64,000 nucleotides of DNA from Streptomyces sp. NBC_00358 (GCF_036099295.1 NZ_CP107976.1:186001-250000); one strand, 5' to 3'; positions 53,562 through 62,957 are shown, counted from the first letter of the stretch. The notes: generated by a model from the letters alone, not told the origin. Numbers and translations: made by a program.

Positions 53562-54815
53562 CAGGTCACATTGGCAGAGATCGAGCGACCGCACGGTGGT
53601 TTCCGCCTGACGCTCCCCATGTGTACAGGCGAACGCGTGTCCTTGCATGATCACCTAGGCATCGGAGCTGACCAGTTGCACAGGCACCGCACGACCGGAG
53701 GCATTCTCCCTGCGGATCGGAGCAGCTGACCGGCCCGGTCCATTGCCGACCAGAAGGAGCCCGGCTCCGCCCGTACGGGCCGCAATGCGGCGGACGCCCT
53801 GCGCGGGAGGCTCGGGCAATCGCGCACAACGAACGCTGGCTGAGGCTGATCTGAGCGCCCTTCACCTCGCTTACGTTGCCCTTGCCGCCCCTCCCCTGTG
53901 GCGTCCGTCCACAGGTCAGACGGTCTGCTGGTGGAGAGATCCATCGAGCAGGGGGTGGGTCACCCCCGCGCGGCCGACGGTCGTTTCAAGGTGCGCCATC
54001 AGGGCAGGGTGCGCAGGAGCCGGCGGAGGGCGCGGCGCACCGGCCAGGCGACGGGTGAGGCCGGGTGCCGTGCAGACGGTGACGACGAGGACGGCCACGG
54101 CACGGCGGCGAACGTGGTGCCGAGGCCGATCCAGCAGGACGTCACCAGCACGCTGCCGGTCAGGAGCAGAACGGCTAGTGCGAGTGCGAGGGCCTGGTCG
54201 TGGTCGCGGTGCGCCGGGTCTGCTCGTCTGCTCCTGCCCCTGCTCGGCGCAGGCACCCGGGCGGCATCTGGCCTCCGGGTACGACCTGCCACAGGATCCC
54301 GCCGCCGCAGTCGTGGTACTGCGACGAGTCCGGTCGAGGGCGACGATGCACGACCGCACCCGCTCGCCCCGGCGCAGGTACCGCACGATCAACGACCGCG
54401 TCGTCGCGACCGGTCCCTCGTTCCGCACCGGCCTGCGCACCGACACCTTCTGGACGACCTACCAGGTCGACGTGCACCGGTGTGCAGGCAGCATCAGTCG
54501 GCGGAGCGGCGGACAGGGGCCGCGAGGGCGACGCTGACGACGCCTGCCGTGGCGAGCGGGCGTCGGATCAGGTGCATGACCACTCGTTCCCGCACGGTGA
54601 CGTCACGCCCGCACCCGAGGCCCTCACGCCACGCTGAAGGTCCGCGGCACCGCCGAGACCGGTGCGCAGGTCGACCGAAGGTCGCGGCCCCGGACCTTCG
54701 CTGAACCTGCCTCCTTTCCCTGCTTGCCATAGGCGATCACGCAGCCGTACATTCCCTGCACCCGGCTTGTCCGGCCGCTTCGTCTATCCCCTTTGAGCAC
54801 ATGAGGAGCGCCCGT
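53562..54815. other. Degenerate region with membrane-protein scraps
   Basis: Minus-strand frames between 54000 and 54480 contain DQALALALAVLLLTGSVLVT then SCWIGLGTTFA and AVAVLVVTVCTAPGLTRRLA (two possible helices) in different frames, preceded by RNEGPVATTRSLIVRYLRRG. This may be a decayed two-helix membrane protein. Plus-strand frames here are equally open. Nothing intact found up to the kinase gene. Confidence 0.25.
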
Positions 54816-55457
54816 ATGACGGGTGTACTGGCGGTCGCAGGCGGCACCGCATCCGGCAAGTCCACCCTTGCCGAAGCCCTGTCGCTGCAGCTTCCCGAGA
54901 GCGTGGCGCTGATCCACCTCGACGACTACTACGTGCCCGCGCACGACCCCCTGAGGGGCGTGTGGACGGTCAGCGCCGACGGGCACGCCGTCCTCGACTG
55001 GAACCATCCGGAATCGATCGACGAGACAGCGGTGACACACGCCATCGACGCGGCGCTGCTGCGCCCCGGCGTGCTGCTGGTGGTGGTCGAGGGCCTGTTC
55101 GCGCTCTCACTGCCGTCCGTGGTCCGGCGGGCGGCATGGCGGGTGTATGTCGACACCCCCGACGACATACGCCTGGCTCGCAAGATCCTCCGGAAGATCG
55201 AGGCGCAGCGGCAGGACCCCCGACTGTCCCTGCGCAACTATCTGCAGACCGGCAGGGACCGCCACGCAGCCCACGTCGCGCCCTCCCGGGCAGCGGCCGA
55301 TCTGGTCGTGGACGGGACCGCGAGCGAGGCGGAGATGCTGGCGGACGTCATGCCACTGATCGGGCCGGCCCTCGCGCCGCCGCCCGCGGCACCCTCGCGG
55401 GCACGGGGGGTGCGCGGTACGACCCGTAGCCCCGGAGTCCCGGCGTTCGCGCTGTGA
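54816..55457 (+). CDS. Uridine kinase / phosphoribulokinase-like P-loop kinase
   Basis: 213 residues. P-loop GGTASGKST at 9-17, HLDDYYVP, DWNHPESID (the substrate region DxDHPxAxD of uridine kinases), VVEGLFAL (Walker B-like VxEGxF), VYVDTPDDIRLARKILRKIE (lid region). The closest known role is ATP- or GTP-dependent phosphorylation of a nucleoside or similar alcohol. AGGAG seven bases before the ATG at 54816 favours it over 54801. The C-terminal 30 residues are Pro/Arg-rich. Single gene. Confidence 0.8.
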   Translation: MTGVLAVAGGTASGKSTLAEALSLQLPESVALIHLDDYYVPAHDPLRGVWTVSADGHAVLDWNHPESIDETAVTHAIDAALLRPGVLLVVVEGLFALSLPSVVRRAAWRVYVDTPDDIRLARKILRKIEAQRQDPRLSLRNYLQTGRDRHAAHVAPSRAAADLVVDGTASEAEMLADVMPLIGPALAPPPAAPSRARGVRGTTRSPGVPAFAL

Positions 55458-55488
55458 CGTGACCCGGGGCGCCCGCCCAGGCGAGAGA

Positions 55489-55510
55489 CGGAAGCGTGAT
55501 CACGCTTCCG
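55489..55510. terminator. 22-base perfect palindrome after the kinase gene
   Basis: Centred on GTGATCAC, 32 bases after the stop. A hairpin terminator is likeliest; a dimeric-regulator site is possible. Confidence 0.5.
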
Positions 55511-55570
55511 CCAACACAGCCCGCCCCCGGCGGGCTCCCACCTGCAGCAAGGCGAGCTGCAGGGGCGACA

Positions 55571-55611
55571 TATGAATCCCCCCTCTTTCAGGAGGGGGGA
55601 GGATGTCAACG
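55571..55611. mobile_element. Orphan IS200/IS605 right end
   Basis: TCCCCCCTC (55577-55585) pairs with GAGGGGGGA (55592-55600), and GGATGTCAAC follows. Layout and 3' GGATGTCAA match the tnpB-associated end at 39421-39451. No tnpA or tnpB sequence adjoins it, so only the end (and perhaps guide-RNA scaffold sequence) remains. Confidence 0.5.
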
Positions 55612-55755
55612 CCTCTCAGAGACAGCGCCCCGGACGGACTTCCCGAGGTCTTGTCCGGTCTTCACATCAACCCCGGTCTCAGCCGGCTCAGACCGCTCTC
55701 CCCCGGGCCGCACGAGCCAGCTGATGGCACCGAGAACGAGGCACGATTCCTGGAC

Positions 55756-55803
55756 CGTTCGCGGACGCATTCTTGGACGCGTTCGTGGACGCGTTCGTGG
55801 ACG
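55756..55803. repeat. Four 12-bp tandem repeats
   Basis: Units CGTTCGCGGACG, CATTCTTGGACG, CGTTCGTGGACG, CGTTCGTGGACG in a row, just downstream of the PucR-type gene. The last two units are identical and the first two diverged. Confidence 0.85.
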
Positions 55804-55816
55804 GTCGAAGTACGCG

Positions 55817-56956
55817 TCAGCTGACCCGACGACCGACCGCCAGCGTCAGTTCGAGGACCCGGTTTGGCGATGCGAGATCCGGAAACAGCTCCCGCAGCTG
55901 CGACATCCGGTACCGGACCGTCTGGGGATGGACGAACAACGCCGCCGCCACCTCGTCCCGCCTGCCCTGGTGCAACAGCCACTCCCGCAACGTCTCCTCC
56001 AGCCGCCGAGCGGTCGCGACAGGCAAGGCCCGCAAGGGTGCGAGGGCTCGGGCACGCAGGTCTGCGAACGCGTCCGCGTCGGCGCTCAGCACCAGCTCGG
56101 GCAGGTGGTCCTCGGTGTCGCGAATATCGGAGGAGAGGGAGCGCGCGCGTACGGCTCGTGCGTACGAGGCGGACGCGCGCGTCCATGGCCGGGCCGGGCC
56201 GACCACGGCGGTGCGGTCGGTCAGTTGCCGCAAGAGACGTGATCGGTCGGCATCGGGGACGAGCAGCACACCGGTGGCGTCCGGCAGATCGTCGAGGACG
56301 AGGGTGCTCGGGTCGAGCGCGCGGTAGGCGGGGCGGGCCTGGACGGCGGGCAGCAGGACCGCGGTCAGTGAAACCGGAGGCTGCCACTCGGCCCGTTGGA
56401 CAGAGGCCAGCAGCACATCCGGGTTCGCGCCGGCGAGCAGGTCGCGGGCCAGGTGTTCCAGGTGGCGTTCCTGGGCCCTGCCCTGGGCGGCCAGCTCGTC
56501 GGCGTGGCCCGCGGCGCTCGCGGCGGAGAGCTCATCGATGTAGGCGAACGTCAGCTCGGCGAACTTGGCGACCTCGGCGGCGGGCAGACCCGCGGGTACG
56601 GCACCCGCCGCCAGGCATCGCCAGGCCACGCGGGCGCCGACACGGTAGGCGCTGAGCAGGGCGTCCATCGAACGGCCGTCGCGCACCTCGCCGCGGCCCA
56701 GCTCGTAGGCCGCGTCACCGGCGTCGACGCCTGTGGCGTTCCCGCTCGCGAGGTCCAGGTAGTGCCCCAAGGCGGTGCGGACGGCCCGGCGGATGGTGCC
56801 GCCCATGCTGCCCGAAAGGGCGTTGGCGTAGGAAGGGACCTCGTCGATGATCGCCTGGACGACTTCGTCGGCGGTGGTCTTCAGCGCCGCCCGAAGTACG
56901 GTGACCGTCGTCTCGTCCAGGGCCAGTTCGCTGGCCCTCCGGATTGCATGGCTCAT
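55817..56956 (-). CDS. PucR/CdaR-type transcriptional regulator
   Basis: 379 residues. An N-terminal sensor region (RRASELALDETTVTVLRAAL, LSAYRVGARVAWRCLAAGAV), a central GGDEF-like/CdaR region, and a C-terminal PucR HTH: RRLEETLREWLLHQGRRDEV then AAALFVHPQTVRYRMSQLRE and LFPDL. Divergent from the ferredoxin reductase/desaturase pair, 87 bases between starts, with inverted and direct repeats in the gap. It most likely controls that pair in response to membrane or lipid state. Start ATG 56956 (MSHAIRR). Confidence 0.85.
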   Translation of the reverse strand: MSHAIRRASELALDETTVTVLRAALKTTADEVVQAIIDEVPSYANALSGSMGGTIRRAVRTALGHYLDLASGNATGVDAGDAAYELGRGEVRDGRSMDALLSAYRVGARVAWRCLAAGAVPAGLPAAEVAKFAELTFAYIDELSAASAAGHADELAAQGRAQERHLEHLARDLLAGANPDVLLASVQRAEWQPPVSLTAVLLPAVQARPAYRALDPSTLVLDDLPDATGVLLVPDADRSRLLRQLTDRTAVVGPARPWTRASASYARAVRARSLSSDIRDTEDHLPELVLSADADAFADLRARALAPLRALPVATARRLEETLREWLLHQGRRDEVAAALFVHPQTVRYRMSQLRELFPDLASPNRVLELTLAVGRRVS

Positions 56957-56990
56957 GTTTTTGTTCCCTGCGAACAATTCAGTCGACCAG

Positions 56991-57020
56991 ATTTACGTCC
57001 TGCGGTCAGGACTTTACGCC
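56991..57020. promoter_or_regulatory. Candidate operator in the PucR/desaturase divergent promoter
   Basis: GTCCTG-CGGT-CAGGAC (56997-57012) is an inverted repeat. TTTACGTC (56992-56999) and TTTACGCC (57013-57020) are near-direct repeats around it. Position 24-53 bases before the reductase start suits an activator or autorepressor site. Confidence 0.5.
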
Positions 57021-57043
57021 TTGAGGCGCAGCAAGCTGGAGCC

Positions 57044-58099
57044 ATGACGAGTGCAGCCCTCCGCAGCAGGGCGTGGAAAGTGCTGGAGATGGTCACGACG
57101 CCGCTGCTGCCGTCGGACTACCTCGACCTGGTCAGTCCGCTGCGTGCGGGCGCTGACCTGCGTGGGCGCATCGAGGCCGTGCACCCCGAGACGAGTGACG
57201 CCGCGACTGTCGTGATCAGGCCGGGACGGGGCTGGCGCGGCCACACAGCCGGTCAGTACATGCGGATCGGGATCGACGTCGACGGGGTGCGCCTGTGGCG
57301 CGCCTACTCCATCACCTCGCCGACAGACCGCCGGGACGGCCGCGTCACGATCACCGTGAAGGCGATCCCGGACGGCAAGGTCAGCAACCACCTGGTCCGC
57401 AAGGCGAAACCGGGCACACTGATCCAGCTCGACCAGCCGACCGGTGACTTCGTGCTGCCGCAGGCCAAGCCCGCCAAGGTGCTCTACCTGACGGCCGGCA
57501 GCGGCATCACGCCCGTGATGGGCATGCTGCGCGACGTCGAGTTCGACGACGTCGTCATGGTCCACTGCGCGCCGCAACCGCAGGACGTGATCTTCCGCAA
57601 CGAACTGCACGACCTGGTCGCGGACAAGAAGCTGCGGCTCACCGAGGTGCACACCGACACGGACGGCATTCTCGACATCGCCCGTCTCGACGAACTCGTG
57701 CCCGACTGGGCCGAGCGCGAGACCTGGGCCTGCGGGCCCGCGGGCCTGCTCGACGCCGCCGAGGAGCACTGGAGCGAGCACGGCGTCCAAGAGCGCCTGC
57801 ACACCGAACGCTTCCGCCCCAGCATCGTCGTCGCCGGCGACGGCGGCGAGGTCACGTTCAGCGCCACCGGCAAGACCGTCGATGCGGACGGCGCCACGCC
57901 GTTGCTGGACATCGGCGAGGAAGCCGGGGTGCTCATGCCCTCCGGGTGCCGCATGGGCATCTGCTTCGGCTGCGTCACGCCGCTCAAGGCGGGCGCCGTC
58001 CGCGACCTGCGCACAGGCGAGATCACCGAGGCCGAGCCGGGCGTCCTCATCCAGACCTGCGTGTCCGCCGCGGCGGGCCCCTGCGACATCGAACGGTAG
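57044..58099 (+). CDS. Ferredoxin reductase with 2Fe-2S domain, desaturase partner (Rv3230c-like)
   Basis: 351 residues. FAD-binding barrel with RAYSITSPT (RxYS motif), NAD(P)-binding half with LTAGSGITPVMGML and WACGPAGLLD, then a plant-type 2Fe-2S domain: GCRMGICFGC gives CxxxxCxxC and LIQTC the fourth ligand. This order (FNR then ferredoxin) is that of Mycobacterium Rv3230c, which passes electrons from NADPH to DesA3. The next gene is the desaturase, 7 bases downstream. Confidence 0.9.
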   Translation: MTSAALRSRAWKVLEMVTTPLLPSDYLDLVSPLRAGADLRGRIEAVHPETSDAATVVIRPGRGWRGHTAGQYMRIGIDVDGVRLWRAYSITSPTDRRDGRVTITVKAIPDGKVSNHLVRKAKPGTLIQLDQPTGDFVLPQAKPAKVLYLTAGSGITPVMGMLRDVEFDDVVMVHCAPQPQDVIFRNELHDLVADKKLRLTEVHTDTDGILDIARLDELVPDWAERETWACGPAGLLDAAEEHWSEHGVQERLHTERFRPSIVVAGDGGEVTFSATGKTVDADGATPLLDIGEEAGVLMPSGCRMGICFGCVTPLKAGAVRDLRTGEITEAEPGVLIQTCVSAAAGPCDIER

Positions 58100-58106
58100 G
58101 AGCACC

Positions 58107-59225
58107 TTGACCGCCATCGACCCCACCGCCCACCTGAACGCGGAGCAGATCGAGGAGCTCGGCCGCGAGCTGGACGCGATCCGCGACGAGGTGATCGCCG
58201 GCCGCGGTGAGAAGGACGCCGCGTACATCCGTAAGGTCATCTCGGCGCAGCGCAAGCTCGAGCTGGTCAGCAGAGGCGTGCTGCTGTTCTCGATCTTCCC
58301 GCCCGCGTGGCTGCTCGGCACCGCCGGGCTGTCCGTGGCGAAGATCATGGACAATATGGAGATCGGCCACAACATCCTGCACGGCCAGTGGGACTGGATG
58401 CGGGACCCGAAGATCCACTCCACCACCTGGGAGTGGGATCACGTCTCGCCGTCCGAGCAGTGGAAGCACTCGCACAACGAACTGCACCACACGTACACCA
58501 ACGTGATCGGCAAGGACAACGACCTCGGCTACGGCATCATGCGCGTCGACGAGGACCAGAGGTGGCACCCGTTCCACATCGGCCAGCCGCTGTGGAACTT
58601 CATCAACGCCTGCTTCTTCGAGTACGGCATCGCAGCGTACGACCTGGAGCTCGGCAAGAACCTGAACAAGCGCCGCCGCAAGAACCCGGAGTTCCGCGCG
58701 CGGGCCAGGGCCGTGGGCCGCAAGATCCGCAAGCAGGTGCTCAAGGACTACGTGATCCACCCGCTGCTGTCGGGCCCGTCGTTCCTCCCCACGCTCGCCG
58801 CCACGTTCACCGCGAACCTGGTCCGCAACATCTGGACCCACTCGGTGATCATGTGCGGGCACTTCCCCGAGGGCGTGCAGGTCTTCGAGCGCCGGTCGAT
58901 CAGGGGCGAGACGCGCGGCCAGTGGTACCTGCGCCAGATGATGGGCTCGGCGAACATCAGCGGCAGCAAGGCCATGCACTTCATGACCGGCAACCTGTCG
59001 CACCAGATCGAGCACCACCTGTTCCCGGACCTGCCGAGCAACCGGTACGCCGAGGTCGCGGTGAAGGTGCGCGCACTGTTCGAGAAGTACGAGCTGGAGT
59101 ACGTCACCGGCCCGTTGCCCAAGCAGGTGTTCTCCGCATGGCACAAGGTCTTCCGGCTCTCGCTGCCGAACAAGAAGCCCAAGGTCAAAGCGCCGGACCG
59201 CGAGCAGGAGCTCGTCGCCGCCTGA
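58107..59225 (+). CDS. Membrane acyl (stearoyl-CoA type) fatty-acid desaturase, DesA3-like
   Basis: 372 residues. Three histidine boxes of di-iron desaturases: HNILH (88-92), HSHNELHH (121-128) and HQIEHHLFP (near 300). Hydrophobic stretches LLFSIFPPAWLLGTAGL and LAATFTANLVRNIW. It introduces a cis double bond into acyl-CoA or acyl-lipid using electrons from the reductase encoded just upstream. The TTG at 58107 is taken as start: TAGGAG, which includes the reductase stop, is five bases away, and no nearer ATG fits the conserved N-terminus. Confidence 0.92.
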   Translation: MTAIDPTAHLNAEQIEELGRELDAIRDEVIAGRGEKDAAYIRKVISAQRKLELVSRGVLLFSIFPPAWLLGTAGLSVAKIMDNMEIGHNILHGQWDWMRDPKIHSTTWEWDHVSPSEQWKHSHNELHHTYTNVIGKDNDLGYGIMRVDEDQRWHPFHIGQPLWNFINACFFEYGIAAYDLELGKNLNKRRRKNPEFRARARAVGRKIRKQVLKDYVIHPLLSGPSFLPTLAATFTANLVRNIWTHSVIMCGHFPEGVQVFERRSIRGETRGQWYLRQMMGSANISGSKAMHFMTGNLSHQIEHHLFPDLPSNRYAEVAVKVRALFEKYELEYVTGPLPKQVFSAWHKVFRLSLPNKKPKVKAPDREQELVAA

Positions 59226-59373
59226 TTCCCGGTATTGGTTCAGATCTTCCGGCGCTACCGGCGGCACCGCCGGGTTCGGTGAGATCCGTTGCGGACGGTG
59301 GGCGACCACGACCGTCAGACCGTACGACACGGGATCCGGGGCAGGCCGGGCACTCCACGAAACAGGGTGCGGC

Positions 59374-60378
59374 TCAGCACACGGCCCCCGGCGAGGTGCT
59401 GTAGTGCGCTGACCTGCCGCGGCCGGGCCGGTGGCCGGGGCATACGCGCACTCGGTTTACCGGCGGGCGGGCCGGGTGGAAGGCATGGGCTGTGACCCGG
59501 ACACTGCCGGAACCGATGCTCGCCACTCCTGTGTCCGACCCTGTGCTGCTGCCGGGTGGGCGGAGGGTGCGGACGAGCTGTGGGCCGGCGGAGGCGGCGC
59601 CGTCCGGGACGGTGGGACCATGGACGGCGCGGAGTTCGGCGAAGCGTGCCAGTTCGTACTCATAGAAGCCCACAGCGGCATCGATACGTGCGGCCAGGTC
59701 ATCGCGCGGCACGGTGCGGTGCAACTGCAGCAGCGGAGGCTCGACGGACTCGGCGATCGCGGCGGCGAGTCGTGCATGACCGTCCAGGATCAGATGACAG
59801 TCCAGGCCACTGACCCACCACAACAGAACGGGTGGGAGCGTCCCCTCACGGATCTGCTTGCGGTACGCCTTGACCCGGTTGTCGCCGGGATCGGGCATTG
59901 GCCGCAGGGGCAGAACTTCCCAGGATGTGGAGTGGAAATACCAGTCGATGTATCCGTCCGGATGGCCCTCGACGAGCATCGAACCCCAGTACTCGGCATG
60001 CGAAGTGGCAGCGTGGCGCCGGCGCTGCAGCGGGCTCTCGCACGAAAGGAGCCATCGGCCCTCGTGCAACGGGCTGCCCGGCGATTCGCTGAGGTATTGC
60101 GCGAAGCGGTGTGCCCACCGTTCCGGGCTGCCCGACAGGGCACGCCCCATGTCGGCGCGCAGCGGTGGGACGAAGGAGCGGTATGCGTCGGTACGCCAGA
60201 AGTCCACGCCCTGGAGGGGCTCTTCGACAACGGCGAGCAGCACAGGCCGCGTCAGCTGGGAGACCAGCAGCCGCGGCCCAGCGCTGAAGACGCCCAGCTC
60301 CGGCTGGTGGCGGTCCTGAACGTCCAAAGCCAGGCCCACCCATGTGCCGTCGTCCCTCCTGACATCGCTGCGCTGCAT
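59374..60378 (-). CDS. ParB-like-domain protein
   Basis: 334 residues. A central segment VKAYRKQIREGTLPPVLLWW then VSGLDCHLILDGHARLAAAI has the ParB/Srx-fold pattern (R...I..G..PP.L.......L.DGxxRLxA). The N-terminal 150 residues (DVQDRHQPELGVFSAGPRLL, RTDAYRSFVPPLRADMGRAL, SHAEYWGSMLVEGHPDGYID) are not recognised. Stand-alone, so not a chromosome-partition gene. The last 50 residues are low-complexity. Confidence 0.55.
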   Translation of the reverse strand: MQRSDVRRDDGTWVGLALDVQDRHQPELGVFSAGPRLLVSQLTRPVLLAVVEEPLQGVDFWRTDAYRSFVPPLRADMGRALSGSPERWAHRFAQYLSESPGSPLHEGRWLLSCESPLQRRRHAATSHAEYWGSMLVEGHPDGYIDWYFHSTSWEVLPLRPMPDPGDNRVKAYRKQIREGTLPPVLLWWVSGLDCHLILDGHARLAAAIAESVEPPLLQLHRTVPRDDLAARIDAAVGFYEYELARFAELRAVHGPTVPDGAASAGPQLVRTLRPPGSSTGSDTGVASIGSGSVRVTAHAFHPARPPVNRVRVCPGHRPGRGRSAHYSTSPGAVC

Positions 60379-60739
60379 GTCAAGAGCGTAGACGGCAACT
60401 ACGCAGCGTCGGCGGTGCCCTTGGTCGGTCGACTCGATCCGCACACTCCACAAGTGGCTGGTCCCCGACCGGAAACACTCGCGATGCTCGTTGACGTTTC
60501 CGGCTCACTTGAACGCCGGACCGCGTGAGGCGACAAGCGGCCGCGACCAATGCCACAGATCCCTGGGACGGACATCGGCAATGATTTCGGTAGTTCAGAT
60601 GAAGGCAGCGTCCGAGCTTCTTGGATACTGGCGCAGAGCACTTGTTCCACGGCTGCCGTTTTCCTGAGCAAGAAGGCCCGTCAGGGACTCTTCCTCTGAT
60701 CTCAGCCCTGAGGTACGCCTGATGATGGCTTGATCATGG
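60379..60739. other. Intergenic, no gene seen
   Basis: 360 bases between two divergent genes. Presumably promoters; no palindrome or ribosome site that I can point to apart from the starts themselves. Confidence 0.4.
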
Positions 60740-62074
60740 GTGGCGGGTGAACCGAGTGACTACGCTGACCGCTTCCACGCTTCGGAGGATCGGTTGGTAC
60801 GGCAAAGTACGCTCGGGCAGGACTTCCGGCGGCTGTGGTTCGCCTACGTGGTCAGCGCGGCGGGCAGCGCCGTCGGGATGGGGGCGTTGCCGCTGATTGC
60901 CCTCCTGGTGCTGGATTCCTCGGCGTTTCAGGTCTCTGTGCTCGCTGCGTTGTCCGCGGTGGCCAGTGGGGTGATCGCTCTGCCGCTCTGTGTGCGTATC
61001 GAGCGCCAGTACAAGCGGCCGGTCATGATCAGCGCCGACCTGGTCCGCTGCGCGGTTCTGGCAAGCATTCCGGTCGCCCTGGCTTTCGACAGGCTGACCT
61101 TCACTCAACTGTGTGTGGTCGGCGTTCTCCAGACCGCGGCGTCTGTCGCGTTCGATGCGGCGAGTGGAGCGCATCTGCAGGCACTTGTCCTGTCCGAGCA
61201 CCGTCTTCGCGCCAACAGCCTGCTCGAGACGACCAGCTGGATCACCGTCAGCGCCGGCCCGCCCGTTGGCGGGCTTCTGATCGGGGTACTGGGCGCGACC
61301 GCCACGCTGGTGGTCGACGCACTGTCCTTCCTCGGGTCGGCACTTGGGATCCGTCGCATCCGGGAGCCTGAACCCACACCGCCGAAACGCTCCGCCCCCT
61401 CTCACCTGGGCCGTGACACTGCTGCCGGTTGGCAGTACCTCCTGAGCCACCCAGGACTGCGGCCGCTGTTCTTCAACGCCCTTCTTTTTGGCGGATCCAT
61501 CATGATGACGTCACCGCTGATGGCAGTCTTGATGCTGGATGATCTCGGCCTGGCACCGTGGCAGTACGGACTGGCCTTGGGACTGCCGTGCCTGGGTGGC
61601 GTGCTGGGGTCACGCCTGACCCCGCCGCTCACCCGGCGATTCGGACAGCGTCGCGTTCTGCTGCTGTCCGGTGTTGCCCGTACGCTCTGGACGATCCTTC
61701 TGCCCATGGCGCCCTCCGGTGCCCTCGGCGTGTTCGTCATCGTAGCCGCCGACTTCGGCCTGCTCTTCTCAGCGGGTGTCTTCGGCCCGTCGTTCACCAC
61801 GTACCGCATGGCTGCCACCCCGAACGCGTTCATGTCCCGCGTCGGCACCTCCTGGTCCGTCGGCTCCAAGACATGCCAGGCCGTCTTCATGTTCGCCGGC
61901 GGCCTGATCGCCGCCGCTGTGGGGGTGCGTGGCGCCCTGCTCATCGCGGGCCTGCTGTGCATGGCGAGCGCGCTGCTCCTGCCCTGGCGAAAGGAACTCA
62001 TCTCTACCGGGATCGTCCCAGCGCCTACGACGGAAGCGACTCCGTCCCCGACTACGGATAGTTCCTCCGCTTAG
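60740..62074 (+). CDS. MFS-type efflux transporter
   Basis: 444 residues with about 12 hydrophobic segments: FAYVVSAAGSAVGMGALPLI, VSVLAALSAVASGVIALPLC, CAVLASIPVALAFDRLTFT, TATLVVDALSFLGSALGIRR, PLFFNALLFGGSIMMTSPLM and ALLIAGLLCMASALLLPW. The style (LGxDFRRLWxAxxxSxxGxxxxxxALPLIA) is that of macrolide/tetracycline-like exporters of the MFS 3 group. The start is a GTG in the region of 60740; GTG further in (VRQSTLGQDF) is an alternative. No regulator adjoins. Confidence 0.85.
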   Translation: MAGEPSDYADRFHASEDRLVRQSTLGQDFRRLWFAYVVSAAGSAVGMGALPLIALLVLDSSAFQVSVLAALSAVASGVIALPLCVRIERQYKRPVMISADLVRCAVLASIPVALAFDRLTFTQLCVVGVLQTAASVAFDAASGAHLQALVLSEHRLRANSLLETTSWITVSAGPPVGGLLIGVLGATATLVVDALSFLGSALGIRRIREPEPTPPKRSAPSHLGRDTAAGWQYLLSHPGLRPLFFNALLFGGSIMMTSPLMAVLMLDDLGLAPWQYGLALGLPCLGGVLGSRLTPPLTRRFGQRRVLLLSGVARTLWTILLPMAPSGALGVFVIVAADFGLLFSAGVFGPSFTTYRMAATPNAFMSRVGTSWSVGSKTCQAVFMFAGGLIAAAVGVRGALLIAGLLCMASALLLPWRKELISTGIVPAPTTEATPSPTTDSSSA

Positions 62075-62189
62075 CTTCTCGCCGGATGGCAGTGATGCGG
62101 GCTCGGCGACGGCCGTCCTTCTCCTCCCCCTGATCAGAGGGAGGTGGACGACTCGTGTCTCCTCCTGAAAAGCCGACTGTGCAGTTCCG

Positions 62190-62400
62190 CTCGCGTTGCG
62201 GGATGCGATGCAGTCGAAGCGGTCTCTCGCTTGGCCTGGGCGGTCCACCGTGTGCGTTGCTGGTCTTTCGCGTCCGCCTGAGCCTGTAGTTCGGTGAAGG
62301 CTCGCTTCCACGTGTCGTCGCGCTGACAGCGCCGGAACAGGTCATAGACCCGATCTCACGGCCCGTACCCCTCGGGCACCTCGACAATCTGTCGCGCCCA
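62190..62400 (-). pseudogene. IS5-family transposase fragment (minus strand)
   Basis: Reads VYDLFRRCQRDDTWKRAFTE then LQAQADAKDQQ, matching the TVY..FRRW..DGTW..I...LQ..AD segment of IS5-type transposases, interrupted by a stop just upstream. N- and C-terminal parts missing. Confidence 0.5.
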
Positions 62401-62429
62401 CCAGTACTCCGCCGGAGCGGTCAAGGGGG

Positions 62430-62957
62430 ATCTTCAGAAGGAGCCGCTCGGCGGTGTCGAGGTCGAGCCGGACGACCACGGTTTCGGGCGCTCGCGAGGT
62501 GGTCTGATCACCAGGGGCCATCTCGCGGTCGAGCAGGGGCAGAAGCCCATGCCGATTATGGTCACGGCGGGGGCAGCGCGGGGATTCCCCGCAGTTCGAA
62601 CCGGTCCTGGAGAACATCCGGGTGCCACGGCAGGGTCTGGGGCGTCCACGCAAACGGCCGGACAGAGTGCGCGGCGACAAGGCGTACGGCTCCCGGAAGA
62701 ACCGTGCCTACCTGCGCCGACGTGGGATCCGGTGCACGATCCCGGAGAAGAAGGACCAGGTCCGCAACCGTAAGAAGCTTGGCTCCCGCGGAGGCCGACG
62801 GCCGCGCTTCGACCTGGCCGACTACCGCGAGCGGCACGCAGTCGAATGCGGGATCACTCGCCTCAAGCGCCACCGGACCGTGGCCACGAGATGCGACACA
62901 CTTGCCGTTCGCTACGAAGCAACCGTGCTGGTCGCCGCCATCCATGAGTGGCCGTGA
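62430..62957 (+). pseudogene. IS5-family transposase, 3' half (plus strand)
   Basis: Reads [20 protein letters not shown] and PMPIMVTAG, then after one extra base (about 62573) [40 protein letters not shown] (catalytic Asp), [20 protein letters not shown] (Glu) and stop at 62957. The N-terminal half is missing. Oriented opposite to the fragment before it. Confidence 0.75.

Noticed and set aside
53898..54704. 268-codon plus-strand frame
   Set aside because: Arg/Ser-rich with no domain; all frames are open in this degenerate region.
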